Origin: Styela clava
Taxonomy: Eukaryota > Chordata > Ascidiacea > Stolidobranchia > Styelidae
DNA length: 64,000 nt
Assembly: GCF_964204865.1 (NCBI RefSeq)
Contig: NC_135252.1
Location: 14,095,383-14,159,382 of the forward strand
Direction of reading: 5' to 3'
Both the position numbers and the translations under genes were made by a program. This document shows, piece after piece, positions 1 through 12,500 of the stretch. Positions within the stretch are counted from its first letter, which is position 1. Each line of letters begins with the position of its first letter. Below the pieces are notes generated by a model that was not told the DNA's origin, ran no database searches, and was given only the letters and a program-made list of their open reading frames with translations.

Positions 1-3000
1 AAGAAAAAATCTTCAACTTCTGCAGGAACTACTGGAACTTCTTCATCCAAGTCAAAGAAAGATGAAGACAATACATTGGGCTCAAATTTGAAGGTTAGTA
101 ATAAAATGTGAAAGGATAAATATACACAAGTAACATTCATTTTACTATGATTGACTGGCAAGTTTGGTAACAAACAGTAAAGGAGGTTTCCCTCAAAGAT
201 GGATTTCTTTGTTATTTCCATAGCAATTACTAATCAGCCATAAGTTCACATTGACATATCAATTGCAATTTGTTCAGCTGCCCAGACAATTTTTTCACTC
301 AGACATATATCAAACAATACGTCGTTTTCATAGTTTTGTTATTTGTCAGTTTTCAGTTGTGTTTCCAAAATTAGTTGTAAACCAAATAATCTACCGTAAT
401 TGTTCTTATGCCTTCCGAGAAGCTTTAGTTTTGTCGCAACTCGCAAAGTTCAAATAATACCCCTGGAAATGCTGCATTAGGCTAGGATGAAAGTAGCTAG
501 CAGTACCAGTAAGCGGCATGTGGTTGAATATTTTTATAAAATTGATGGTTTTGAACAGGTCAACCAGTTTGTGAATGCCAACCCTCGAAAACTCTCTCAA
601 AATGAGGGACAAAAATTCTGCAAAATTATTTCTAGGGTCAAGGGTCTTGTAAACATCAGTCCTATTAAGCTGCCAACTAGGAAAATTCATATCTCAAATG
701 TCGATTTACATTTAATCTTCATTCTTTTCAGGATGTTCTTGGTGTAAATATTATATACAGTTTTTAGTACTAACTTATACCTCATAAATATGATATCAGA
801 GAAATAAATGTTCTATTTAAACTGTTAAGTATCTGTATAACATAATATGAAATTGAGAAAAAAATATGGCTCTAGTTACTGTACTTTGCTTAAATATTGA
901 AGCGTCTGTGATACTGAAGTTTAAGAAATTACCTAATAGTCTATCGCCTCAGGAGTTTTTAAGTATATTGGATTTTACTATCATAAGTAGCTTCACTTAA
1001 GTCTGTTGTCTATGGTTGGTATCAGATTTCATGTTGTAATTCTCTTGCCCTCATTTAATTCTAGTTAGTGTAAAGATTTCCCCATGAGCTGTCTGTAATA
1101 CTCTTGTTGACTTTTCAGTCTAGTTAGATTGTTTAGATATTCTCAATTGGGAGCCAAACTACTTATCCCTTCATAAAATCTTTTTATCCTCATTTAAATT
1201 CGAATGTGGTTACTCAAGTTGTATTTATGAATTAGGAGTTAATTTCATTATTGAACAAGTATGTTGTAAGATGTGTATTGCTTTTGTGAAATTGGAATAT
1301 TGATCACCCTTCGTCGGTTTGCAGGTTTGAATAAGTGGCGTTACGTCTTCCTCCACAATAAAGTTACTCACATATGAGAAAAATAACTGGTAAATATTCC
1401 TATACGCAACATGTACTGGTAACCAGACAAGAGGACTTGGTTTGCCATAGGATAAAGCCATCTTATGGCCTTTGTTTTTCCCCAGGAGAAATATAAAAAT
1501 CCTATTCTATCCCATATCAATAAGAAAAGAAATGCAGAAAAGAGAATTGACATTTTTTCATGCTTCCCATTCAGATGTTTGTGATCATGCTGATGTTAAT
1601 GATGCTCATGATGTTTGTTGTTCATTGTACATGGGTTACGGGAAATGCTTATTCATCACCCAGTGTTGTGTTGGCTTCCTATAATAATGATGGGTGAGTT
1701 TATTTGGCATTAAAGTATGCTTCCTAAGCTTTTTTATTTCATTGTTTTCAAATATATATAATCTGATTTGACACTGATTATGAATTTTTTTTTATTTTTC
1801 AGGACTTTTTGACTATATTATGTAATAAAGTCTAGAATTGTGAAAAGAAGTACAACCATTCTAAAAATTGTTGTTTTTACAATTCGAGATCCTTTTCTTG
1901 TAATTGCGTTGTTTTGTGTGCAAAATTTGCTACCTGTTCCGGTCTGGATTATAGTAAAATTCGGGATAAAACTTATTTATGATCTTTTTTCATAGGTCGA
2001 GAAACATTTTGGATGATTTTCGTGAAGCTTATTATTGGCTGCGTCAAAATACACATGAAAAGGCTAGAGTTATGTCATGGTGGGATTATGGATACCAGAT
2101 TGCAGGAATGGCGAATAGAACAACTCTTGTAGATAACAATACTTGGAACAACAGTCACATAGCATTGGTATGGATTAGTGTAAAAGTCTTTATGTGAACA
2201 TTGCAATTGAATGGCAATACACTTTTTGTGTAGCTATCCTTAAAATCAAACATGCTATCAAATGGTAGCACAATATGCTCAAATTTGTACATATTTCAAG
2301 TGTGTTGTCAAAATTTTCAGGTTGGCAAGGCTATGTCGTCAACAGAAGACAAAGCTATAGAAATTATGAGAGCGTTGGATGTCGATTATGTTCTTGTTAT
2401 TTTTGGTGGAGTTATTGGATATTCTGGCGATGATATCAATAAGTTCTTATGGATGGTGAGTTCTACCTGCAAACCAAATTATTTGAATAAAAATTCTGGT
2501 TCTCCTGTAGTGTGTACCAGGGTTAGGTCATAATTTTATTCCGATTTTCCTTATTTTAGTTCTATTACGAGTTCGGGACTGTCTGTGTTAAGGTGAATAT
2601 ACTCCCTGTCTATAGGTTTCAGTCCCTTTACACAACTTGATGTAAAGTAGGCGAACAAAATTAGTTACCTCCATATTGGTACACACACTTCTGGAGCACC
2701 AAAATTCGTTTTAACAACATAGGAAGATATTTCTGAAATGAAGTTTATTCATTTTTTACACGACATTATACGTTATTGCCCACCATATTTATTACACCCT
2801 GAGTGAGGTGGTGGGCATGGGATTTGAACACTAAAATTCAATCTGCGATGCCATTATTGTTCATATAATGCTTTAATAACCGCTAGACCATGCTCCAAAA
2901 TTTACGAATTTATGAGTTGGTTTTAAATTGCATTACCTGTAGTTGAGAAACATGTTTACATAAATTGTAATTTTACCTTGAAGGTTCGTATTGCTGAAGG

Positions 3001-5170
3001 TGAACATCCAAAAGATATCAAAGAGTCGAACTATTTCACCCCTCAGGGTGAATTCCGAGTTGATAAAGGTGGTTCGAAGACCCTTCTTAATTGTCTGATG
3101 TATAAAATGAGTTATTACAGGTATTGTGGAATTTTTTTTAAATTAGAAAGTTTTATCATGTTGGAACCAGGATATCAATTTGATTATTTCGATTGGTTTT
3201 GCACTGGTTTTAAATCGATCCCAACAATTTGGAATATCAATCCAAGTAGAGTGAAATCTTCCGCTCTTTGAGACTTGTAGCCACTAAAAGTACAGACCCA
3301 TATTGAGTCCTATTCTTAGTAATTATGCGACCTTTTTTGATGCATTTTTCGATTTGTAACTCGTTATTTCTCTTTCTCTGTGTATATGAACTTTGTTTTC
3401 ATTTCGATATTTGTTCAATCCTTAATGAATCTTTAGCTAATGGTAACATGTAAGCAACTCGCACCCTGGGGCCTGTTTGCAAGGTTTGAATAGACTATAA
3501 TCTGTTCATAAATGTGTAATAAAATAGTACTAAGTAAATAAACAATATTAGTTGAAATACACTAAATACAAGGTAATATTTTCTTCCTTAGTTGAAATGA
3601 ACCGACTGTAACATGACTTTTGCTGGATCACCTTAGTTGAATCGAGTCAAATCACTTAATCAATCCGTTTGTTTAAAAAATGTATTTTGAAGTCAAAATA
3701 TAAATATAAATGCTATTTTTTACACCTATTTTTACTTATTGCAAAAATACATTTTGTTTTTCTTGATTAATAAATGAAGCAATTATCTTCTCGTTTTCTA
3801 GGTTTGGTGATGTTCAGCTGGATTTTCGCAATCCCGCAGGATATGATAGAACAAGGAATGTTGAAATTGGAAACAAGAATATCAAACTTAAACACTTGGA
3901 AGAAGCATATACATCAGAACATTGGCTTGTTAGAATTTATAGGTAATTTTTCCAAATAAATGTTCTTGTGTATTCTCAATCTCCGTGAAACATCTTTATT
4001 ACTTATGATTAACGAATATGTACAAACAAGAAAAGACTGCAAGATTTTTACCATTTTTTGATATTTGGGTTTTTGAGTATAGACTTCATGAACTAAATTT
4101 GAATGTTTGTTTTATAATTAATATTCGAGTTATATTGGGGAAACGGAATATCATATCTGTGGTTGCTTAGATAGAGCCTTATTCAGAGTGAAGACATAAA
4201 GTGTGTCATAAAGATGAAACCTAAAATAAGAATTTTTTTCTGTTGATATTTTTGAATTTGTGACAATGAAATGGAGTAATAGAATTGCCAGAGGAGTGTT
4301 GGATATAACTGATTCATCATCATTTTCTTATTTGACATGAAGTGGAAATATGTATCATTTTGCCAGTTTGTTTTGTCGGAAGAAAATTGCTTTTCTTGAT
4401 GCTATGGGCCAAGATTTTTAAATTTGAAGCTGATAAAAAGATTTTACTTTCATTTTGTTTCAATTTTTTTTCTGAGTCGTGTGGCTTTTTACATTTTTCC
4501 ACCATGCGGCAATATGTCATACCAATTAGAACATCTTTCTGACAAAGGCAGTGCTTACTGCTCAGTTGCAGTCTTAACCAGTATCTATGTCAGTTACTAT
4601 TACAGTGAGACTTGATTTGCATAGGCTACTGATACTGCAGTTAGTAATTTGGGCATGTATATATGTGAGCAATTGCTCTTTTGTGCCTCTGTGGTATTGC
4701 CTGCTGACACTGTCAGTTTATGCAGTGATGTACGTTTTAAAGGGTAGATTGTTGAAAAATGTATTAACATCATTGTCTGTTTTTGTAGGGTCAAGAAACC
4801 AGCAAATCGTGAAAAGATGTCTCGTCCACTGACTCATAAACATTATAAAGCCAAGTACATTTCAAAGAAGGTATTTTAATATTTATTCATTTTGAATACA
4901 ATTTGACTCAAACAGCAATACTTCTAGTCTACGAACAGTTTACTTTAAAATACTTATGCTTTTCGGGCAGACTGTACTTTTGAACCATCCACTGTCTTCC
5001 TTGCTTAATATTATTGGATGAAAAATTTAGAAGGGATCTTTTGTTTTCAGACGAAATCTAAGAAACGTGGCTACATGAAGTCTAGGGATAACAAAAAAAT
5101 CGTCAAAGGAAAGAGGAATCGTGCAAAATCGATTAAGAAATCTACGAAGAAAAATAAAGCAGCATCTTAG
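1..5170 (+). CDS. STT3B: STT3B-type oligosaccharyltransferase catalytic subunit, 3' eight coding exons (5' part outside the window)
   Basis: Catalytic subunit of the ER oligosaccharyltransferase, which moves the lipid-linked glycan onto Asn in N-X-S/T sequons. Coding exons read by hand: 1-93, 1575-1693, 1996-2167, 2321-2455, 2984-3120, 3802-3942, 4789-4870 and 5051-5170 (stop TAG). All junctions are GT-AG and phases agree, giving 332 residues in the window. The second exon is a Met/Leu-rich final membrane span followed by [20 protein letters not shown]. The third holds the family hallmark WWDYG in [18 protein letters not shown], then DNNTWNNSH. Later exons hold [20 protein letters not shown] and [12 protein letters not shown]. 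The C-terminus is a Lys/Arg-rich tail with KKRGY, which fits STT3B rather than STT3A. Exon 1 here is a Ser/Lys-rich linker preceding the last span. Family assignment is near certain; the B versus A choice rests on the basic tail. Confidence 0.96.
1405..1506 (+). repeat. Dispersed repeat R1, copy 1 (STT3B intron)
   Basis: One of four diverged copies in the window sharing the order ACTGGTAAC, a GACAAGAGG-like block, GCCATATGATAAAGCC-like, then GATAAATATGTAAATCCTATC. This copy runs GTACTGGTAACCAGACAAG to AAATCCTATTCTATCC. The other copies are at about 7118-7210, 14453-14562 and 26229-26335. All four are in the same orientation. No coding potential and no clear terminal repeats; a SINE-like or MITE-like origin is open. 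Confidence 0.6.
2499..2600 (+). repeat. MITE fragment in an STT3B intron
   Basis: The stretch around TTTTAGTTCTATTACGAG matches the interior of the inverted-repeat element at 24163-24404 (TTTTAGTTCTATTATCAG, with the same GGTTAGG and TTCC-TTTTCC flanks). It lacks the paired termini, so it is read as a broken copy of that family. Confidence 0.5.
2765..2897 (-). repeat. tRNA-derived SINE (STT3B intron)
   Basis: Read on the minus strand this begins GGAGCATGGTCTAGCGGTTA, which contains an A-box (TGGTCTAGCGG). About 60 bases later comes a B-box, GTTCAAATCCC (2819-2829). This is an internal RNA polymerase III promoter as in tRNA genes. The tail CCACCACCTCACTCAGGGTG is shared with a second, more diverged copy at 18657-18775. 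The tRNA fold is broken, so this is a retroposon and not a tRNA gene. Confidence 0.65.
3300..3475. repeat. Dispersed repeat R2 (STT3B intron), with a relative at about 5600-5710
   Basis: ATTTGTTCAATCCTTAATGA and the following GCTAATGGTAAC...CTCGCACC resemble ATTTGTTCAATCTTTAATAG and the following bases near 5655-5710. Both are preceded by a TCTCTCTCTG-like run. Function and class are unknown; similarity was judged by eye only. Confidence 0.4.
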
Positions 5171-5186
5171 ATGATATTCCTTCCAA

Positions 5187-5192
5187 AATAAA
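5187..5192 (+). terminator. Poly(A) signal of the STT3B gene
   Basis: AATAAA lies 17 bases after the TAG stop at 5168-5170. It is the first canonical signal downstream, so a very short 3' UTR is likely. Confidence 0.6.
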
Positions 5193-6451
5193 GCTGCTAA
5201 TCATATTTGATGCTGATAAAGAAAGATTTCACTGACATGTGCAATCAACCGTATTTAGACACAACTTTGGAGTAGGCAATTTCTGACTATTTACTCCAAA
5301 GGGATTTATATCAAAATTTTAGTAAATTTGTCATGTGATTTTTTTATTATATATGGGGTAAAAATATTGTAGATGTTCAGGATTGCTTTAAGTTTAAACG
5401 GTGCTGTATGTAAGAAATGTAGTTAGTTGGAAACACTTTTCTGATCTGGAATTCTGTCGAACCAAGTTTTTTTTTTTATCTTCGAATGGGTTTGTAGATT
5501 TCTCCTCATATTTGAAAATATTTTACTTTACTAAAATAGTATAGGCTTCAAAGACTTGAAATGAAAAGTACTGGTTCCCAACTCATTTTTGATAAATCTC
5601 TCTCTGCTTATTTTGGATCTTTTTATTCCTCCCACGTATAAACTCCGTTTCCGTTATTTGTTCAATCTTTAATAGATCCTTGGGTATTGCTACGCACAAT
5701 TCACTCTGCACCAAACTCGTATTTCATTAATAACTCACTTGGAGGAAAAGAGTCTGATGTCAGAATTTAAAAAAATGACATAAAAAAAAAATTGAGGCAT
5801 TCACCAAAAAAAGAAACAAAATGGTGACGATTTGAAGTTTGTGTCTGAACAGATTCGCTTAAAATGACCAGCCCTAACCACGATAACATTGATTTTTTAA
5901 TATACATCTTTGCAATATATCCAGCCTTTTTTTACCCATTTCACCAAGAAGTTTTGATAAAACAGCTAGGTTTCTAAGAAATACAAAACAAATAGTTTCA
6001 AAGACTGATAGAATATTTTGAAACGTTTTTGAATGCTGCTTAAGAATGTTGTAGTCGCTCGTATAGTAATTATCGTCCTTTATTTTTTTTTATCTTATCC
6101 CATTCAAACACAGAATTATTACAGATACTTTGATTTTCCAACATGATAGTTCAAAACCAAGCATTCAATTTAAATTATCTTATCTGTTCAAAATACTGAA
6201 CAATTTGGCATTTACTCTGTTTGTTAAACAAAAATCACTGTGGTCTCCTAGTGGGTATTCTTTCAAAATGAGACTAAAATTTAGTGACAATAGTAACCTA
6301 TATCTAATTAGATTTTGAAATTTCTTCAAATCCATAGGTAAATAGAATTCATTAGGGTATATATATGTCTGTTAATTTACCATATCTTAGTTCCATAACG
6401 CGTACTTTAAAATCAACTTTTATTCCCAAAAATTGATTATTGATTGAAAAC

Positions 6452-6665
6452 CCAATCTTGAGTGATTTCTTGACAATCTGCCTCCTGGTCCCATCAAATG
6501 CTGTATTTTTCGTCATTGATATTAATTTTAAATAAATAATTGTGTGTCGTGTATGAATAAAATTCCAGTCTAAGCGATTTCTTGACAATGCGGCTCATAG
6601 TCCATAAAATATTGTATTTTTCGCCATTGATATGACCAAGAAATTAATTTTAAATAAATAATTAA
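6452..6665. repeat. Local tandem duplication of about 115 bp
   Basis: Two neighbouring blocks share GATTTCTTGACAAT, then TGTATTTTTCGTCATTGAT or TGTATTTTTCGCCATTGAT, then ATTTTAAATAAATAATT. The first lies at about 6460-6545 and the second at about 6577-6665. Diverged by point changes and small indels, so not recent. Confidence 0.6.
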
Positions 6666-7117
6666 TTGTGTAGTCACGTCCACGTTGATGTAAATGCAGT
6701 CTCTCTTATCTCAGGCCATAACCATGATGTTGTTTCTAAAAGAAGTTAGGTGACACATTTAACAACCTGTGGCTACTCATGGTTTCGTTATGAGATTCAT
6801 TGTTAATTGCAACATGCCTGTCCTTATTATTATAGATCCTATTGTACGCTTGCGGAATATGGTGTGCTATTTTGATATAGGGAAAAGCGGAAATAAATTT
6901 TCTTGAATAAATGTCAGTCAAATTTTGTTGTGAGCATGATAAGATGAGCATGATGCCTATGCGTCTTTAATTATGATTTGTTGGGCCTTGTTTGAGTCGA
7001 GATACAGAAATATGTGAAAACTGTCGTCTTGAGAGCCCTGTTAATGGAACCAGGGAAGAGTACCGCACTTTAACCACTGCAATTCTACTAGACTCTGCTG
7101 TGTGGCGCAACATGCTA

Positions 7118-7210
7118 ATCGTTATGACAAGAGGCTATAGTTTGTCATGATGATTAAGCTTTCCTATTAGTTTCCTCTCTCCCGTGATAAATATGTAAAT
7201 CCTATTTCTT
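7118..7210 (+). repeat. Dispersed repeat R1, copy 2
   Basis: Ends with the R1 signature GATAAATATGTAAATCCTAT after a diverged GACAAGAGG...GATTAAGC core. It is the most degraded of the four copies. Confidence 0.5.
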
Positions 7211-7469
7211 GCTACTTGACTGGAGTTTGCTATTGCGTTGGGTAGTCGTTCTCTGTAATAGTATACAGAAGGCATATTAAGATTATTTCGCCATGGTGAT
7301 GCCAATTACAGACCACAGAGGTTATTCGCCGTTTATCATCATCTTTTGGTATGGACTATCCTATAGTACTAAATTATTTACCAACACTTGAGGCTACATG
7401 TGCGTGGAACAGGGATGGCTAATCTTTTTTGAACAATTTTGTTTTGAAAAAGAAGACTGGCTCCTAGAT

Positions 7470-8147
7470 CAGCGGTTCCCAAACTATGGGTCGAGACCCA
7501 CGGGTGGGTTGCAAAAGGAATCTTAGTGGGTCGTGAAAAGATGTGGAAAGCTTTGATTAACTGTACTGGGTATTAGGATCGGTGCCGACTCGAATACGTA
7601 AATCTTCAAAAAAAAAATTAAATTCTAATCTCTGAAAGTTTCCTTTTTCCGATCTTCTCAGAGGAACAAAATTTGCTACACAAAGAATGGCCATGTGAAT
7701 TTTTTTTATCAAAAGAATTATTTTTATCAAAAATAAAATTACATTGTAGAAAATCACGAGATTTTCTAATGAACATTATATGAAAACCGAGATCCATTGT
7801 TTTTATCCCATACAAAAATCAAGTGACAAATATCATAATTGTGATATCACACAATCTTGAATAGTGGTGTGATCTTCACATTACCTCAGGTAATTGAACC
7901 TTTCCTCTCCCACACATTTTAAATTTATTTTATTGGTAGGGTTTAATTAACATCATTTTGAAAATTCGAATTAGGTATTTTTTTCAAGCCAGGTCTTATT
8001 TTCGAGGAAACACGGTAGTGTTGCGATGATTAGCCATTGCTAATTTGTTTCCTCCAATGTTTTATTAATTTATTAAAGTTAAATGGGTCGCCATAAGCTG
8101 TGGTAATGAATAGTGGGTCGCAACTCTAAAAAGTTTGGGAACCACTG
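7470..8147. mobile_element. Complete non-autonomous hAT-type DNA transposon
   Basis: The left end is CAGCGGTTCCCAAACT and the right end AGTTTGGGAACCACTG, a 16-bp terminal inverted repeat with one mismatch. The 8-bp direct repeat TCCTAGAT sits immediately outside both ends (7462-7469 and 8148-8155). An 8-bp target duplication and CAG-type ends are diagnostic of hAT elements. The 678-bp interior has no transposase and holds half of another element (see 7987-8020). The perfect target duplication means the insertion is fairly young. Confidence 0.93.
7987..8020 (-). repeat. End fragment of the 'CCGAAAATAAGACCT' MITE inside the hAT element
   Basis: AGGTCTTATTTTCGAGGAAA followed by CACGGTA is the reverse complement of the terminus seen at 16051-16376. 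The hAT element therefore carries, or received, one arm of the other family. Confidence 0.55.
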
Positions 8148-8155
8148 TCCTAGAT

Positions 8156-9570
8156 GTTTAATGAATGTCTGCATCAATGAGAAACTTGTTGCTGCATATT
8201 CTCTGGGAGTTTTAGAATCCTTTGTTGACGCACACAGTGCTTATATCATCAAGATGGGGCAATTTCTGATGCTGATTAGCATATGCTCCTAAATTACCAA
8301 AAACATGCTATGGCAAAACTATTCACAGATTTGATAGAGTTTAGAATGAAATTCCAGTCTGAGAATCTTATATTTTTTTATCTGCACATTTTTCAAACGC
8401 ATTACCGTCACTAACATCTGACTCCATTGTAGCATTCAATTCATTCTTTGATTAAAGCACCAAAATGTCAGTACGATTTTTGCGGATCGTGACTTCAAGG
8501 GTTATCAAAAAAACGTGGGTGACAAAGGGTCAGTGGTTCGAGGTCTCTGGCATGATAGGAAATGGTTTTAAACTCCGGTCAAGGTTTTACCTGCAACTCA
8601 AATGAATGGCTTTTTGTGCATGATTTATTGTATTCATAGTTGCAAATGAAACTAGAAAGAAGTTGAATTGGAAAATACAGAGTGGTTGAAGTGATTTACA
8701 ACGAAACTTTTTAGAAGCAGATTTGAAAAAGGTAAATTGGTCAGCGGTGCAACATTTTTCCAAGTGACACGTGCACACCAATTGCTTGTATTTAAGCCAT
8801 ACTACGATTGCTTTTGGCGAAAGAATGCTCATAACGGTTTTATATCCACATGGCAACGTAACTAGTCATGCTGAAATATTAATTAAAGTCAATGAGTGGT
8901 AGTGAAATGAATGACTCACGAAGTTTGTACATAAAGGTCATACAGAAAAGACTCGTAAACCCATTTACATAAATTTTGCAGACTTTCAGACCACAAGTTG
9001 GTTTGAGTTACGACTATGCATTACAATTCGCCTTGGAAGTTGTTTGAAAATATCAATATATGAATACATGTGGATTTATTCAGGCTTATTTGGGCATAGT
9101 TATGGGGTTGTAATGGTGTTGCAAGTTAACTGTATGTGTCGCTACCGTTGTAAATAAATCTTTGTGTATTTATATATTATTATTTCTATACAACTCCCAA
9201 GGCAACTGAAAATTTATACCTCAAACTGTCTTGTAGTCGGATAAGTCTGTAAACCAAGTGTATTCATTGAGTGGCCTAGGTGATTTCTATACTGAGAAAT
9301 TTGAAAGACAGAAAAAGTGTTTTATCATGCGCAAAAAATTAAAAAGATCAGCAAAGTAATAAATAAAATGTTCAGTGGTAACTAGATTCACGCTTGCTAA
9401 TAGTGACAAGCATAGTCCATTGGGGGATGCAGATAGCCAATGCTTCATGTCAGAAAATATGGGATTCATTCATGTTTCATATGATAACAACGCTACAGTC
9501 ATTTCACATTGCCTTGTTATTTGGTTGAGAGGATCTGTAGTGCATAGTAACTTTTGACGTTTTCTCATGC
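8156..9570. other. Intergenic DNA between the hAT element and the 3' end of the ZNF598-type gene
   Basis: No supported exon on either strand. The minus-strand 3' UTR of the ZNF598-type gene should occupy the high-coordinate end. I could not single out one convincing poly(A) signal. Confidence 0.4.
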
Positions 9571-12500
9571 TTATTTCTTGATACCCTGTAAAGAAGAAAC
9601 AAGGGATAAAACTAACCACAGTGATTTTTTTCTACAAATTTCAAGGTTTTGAAAATATATTTTTATAATATTGACAAAAAATTTCCTTTCAAATACTTAA
9701 TATTCATATTGAAGCAGGGAATGTTCCTTTGGTAAAAATCCAAAATCGCAACTGGTTACCAGTCCATGTCGGGTATAAGAATAGTAACCAGTTATTCATT
9801 TGAGATGCACAGACTCGATGATGAAGAAAACCATGGCCAACTGGTAGTCACATGCTTAGCATGATAAGTAAGCCAATTGCTGAATCGTCATTTCAGAGTA
9901 GAGAATATTGGATATAAATGTTTAAATTTAACTTACGTGATGTAATGGCTTGAATTCTTGATGTGATATAAATCTTTCGATACTTTGCTTACCAATCCAA
10001 ATGCCTTCAGTTCACTGGCCCACGAACTCTCCAATGGATAAAATCCATTCAATTTAATGTATTCAGCTTTGCTTTCTCCACCAGGGTTACAGAACCTAAA
10101 CATGACAACAAATAAGAGTTATGATTCACTTAAAATGAACCTTGTAAAATATGGCCCAAGAGAAGATATTTCAAACTGTATGGAAAAATAGAAGTTTCTC
10201 TTGGGGACACTTTTCTTGTAAACTTACCTATAAAAGTTTTCCTAGAATTAGGAAACTAGTGTACAAACACAAAATGAAATAGGTACACTAATCCTTTTTT
10301 TCTCTTATTTAGTAGTCCCATGTAAAATTCCCTCCTATATACTGGTAACCGTTTTTATTACAAGCACCAAAATTTCACACAAGTAAACCGATATTAACTA
10401 CAATGAATCTGAAACAACACAATTATTAAAAGTTCACAATTTCAAGTGTTTATTAAAAGGGTGTCTCAAAAATGTTATGTTGCACTTGTATGAATCTCAC
10501 TTGATAGGTTTACTTTATCGTTCTATTCAGAGTATTATAATCTATGCAAACCCAGAACATGGCATAAATCCCACTTCATTAGCTTACTTTTGATCATTTG
10601 TTCCCCAATATATATCAACCCTAACTCAGAATTGTTTAGACACCATACATTAAGCATGATTTGAGAAAGTGGTAAAGCTGTATCTATTTGAAACTGCACA
10701 TACTTACAATATATAAACAGAATTATCTTCTTTTCTAAATTCAAGAAACTGCAAATCAAGGGGAGTGATATATTGTCCTTTCTTTAACATTTCCATCAAC
10801 ATCTGCTGTTTTAAAATCTTGTATATTCCTTTGTTTTTAAGACAGACAGCTGGAAAAAAACATAGAATCAGATTGAAAATACACTAATATATGAATATTT
10901 GTCACTGGTCGACCAAATTATTTATAATAAATATATTCTATCTCTATAGGAGGAAGACATTCAATTAGCAGAGTCCTATATGAGTATATTTCCAACATAC
11001 TTAGTATGAAGGAAAATATGTAACTAGACTCTCGGTGTGTATAAACATAACAAGCATGCAAAGTATGAGATGTATGATTGACTAAACCAAGTTATCAACC
11101 CAACCATACCATGAAAAATAACACTAATAATCAGTGTTTTGAAGATTTTAGAGACTTGTACTCACCATTACTTATGATTCCTACTAACCTAATCCCATCA
11201 AAAGTTATTATCCTTTATGTAGACTGTGAAGTTTTTGCTAATATATGTATAAAATAAACTTTTAAAATCTCGAAACTTATACGAACCTAATGTTTGCATG
11301 AATATATTATGATATGGATGAAGTTCATCAATGTCATCATCAGATTCATCAGTGCTGTCGTCATCATTTAACTCATCTTCAGAGTCGTCATCATCTGCAC
11401 TACTGTACACCTCACTTGTTGTACGCTATTCAATAATTTATAAAAAGATTAATTATCAGCGTGAGTCACAACCATGTCAACCCATCCTCAAAGGTTACAT
11501 TTGGTCTATTGTTCGGTCACAATACCACATAATACATGGGAAAAGCTAAATATATAAATAATTTGGATGCACGAACTCAGATGGGGTATTCACAGGCAAT
11601 CAGAAATTCCACGAACCATCCCGCCCTGTAGCAAGGGTCCAGCAAATCTTCCGCACAAGATTATCCCCAGGATGATTAAACTTTGGTGTAATGTCGAGGT
11701 CTGGGCTGAATTTTGGTTTTATGATTGTGGTGAGTCAAAATTTCCGTCAGAAATTAAAAAAAAAGCATTAGGTTAACAAGACTCTAGAGTCATTTTTCAA
11801 ATGGTCAGTGTTTCCCAGCCTTGTTGAAAAAACAAGCGACCCAAGATATTTATCAGGTGACACAGTTTCGGGTCGTGACCTATAGGTTGCGAAACATTGT
11901 TCCAGGTAACTGTATTTCTTCACTGTAATAATGTTTATGAAAACCAAACTTACAGATTTCTGCAGAATCATCTCATCATCCGATGTTCCATTAGATACTG
12001 GAGTCAATGCTAAAATATGCACTAAATGTGTTAGCAGCTGGTTTTTGACATGGAAGTAAATTTTTTACAAAAGTAAATGCTATAAAATCCATAAAAGATA
12101 TTTAAAAATTCTAAACAAACCTTGTCCAAGTCTACTTTGATGCAACTGATTGATGGTAACAGGACTACTGTGATTAATATTTGGAAAATGTTTAAATACA
12201 TGATCTTTTATGTTCACTCCAGGTTTCAAAGGTGTGGAATGATCACCATCACTTGGAACTGTTGCACCTATATAAAATCATAAAACTCTAAAACAGTGTT
12301 CTTTAATAAAACATTTCATTGCAATGTTAGGTAATAAAATACCGTTTTTTATTTGCCGGAAATAAATGGATTTGTATTAAACTTAAAAATGATATTATCA
12401 CTTTACTTCTCTTAGAGATTAATGTGAATACCTATTTGTGAACTACCAAACTGTGACAATATTTATTGAGCATAATGATTACGATACTCGAATTGAGAAA

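Larger units (their letters stand above)
5193..7469. other. Intergenic DNA downstream of STT3B
   Basis: No exon with supporting splice sites was found on either strand. The open frames here are short, AT-rich and unlike any family I recognise. The stretch holds the R2 relative (about 5600-5710), a local tandem duplication (6452-6665) and an R1 copy (7118-7210). Confidence 0.5.

Noticed and set aside
2765..2897. Possible tRNA gene
   Set aside because: A- and B-boxes are present, but the acceptor stem and anticodon arm cannot be paired, and a second diverged copy with the same tail exists, so it is a SINE.
1..5170. STT3A instead of STT3B
   Set aside because: The Lys/Arg-rich C-terminus with KKRGY matches the B paralog.
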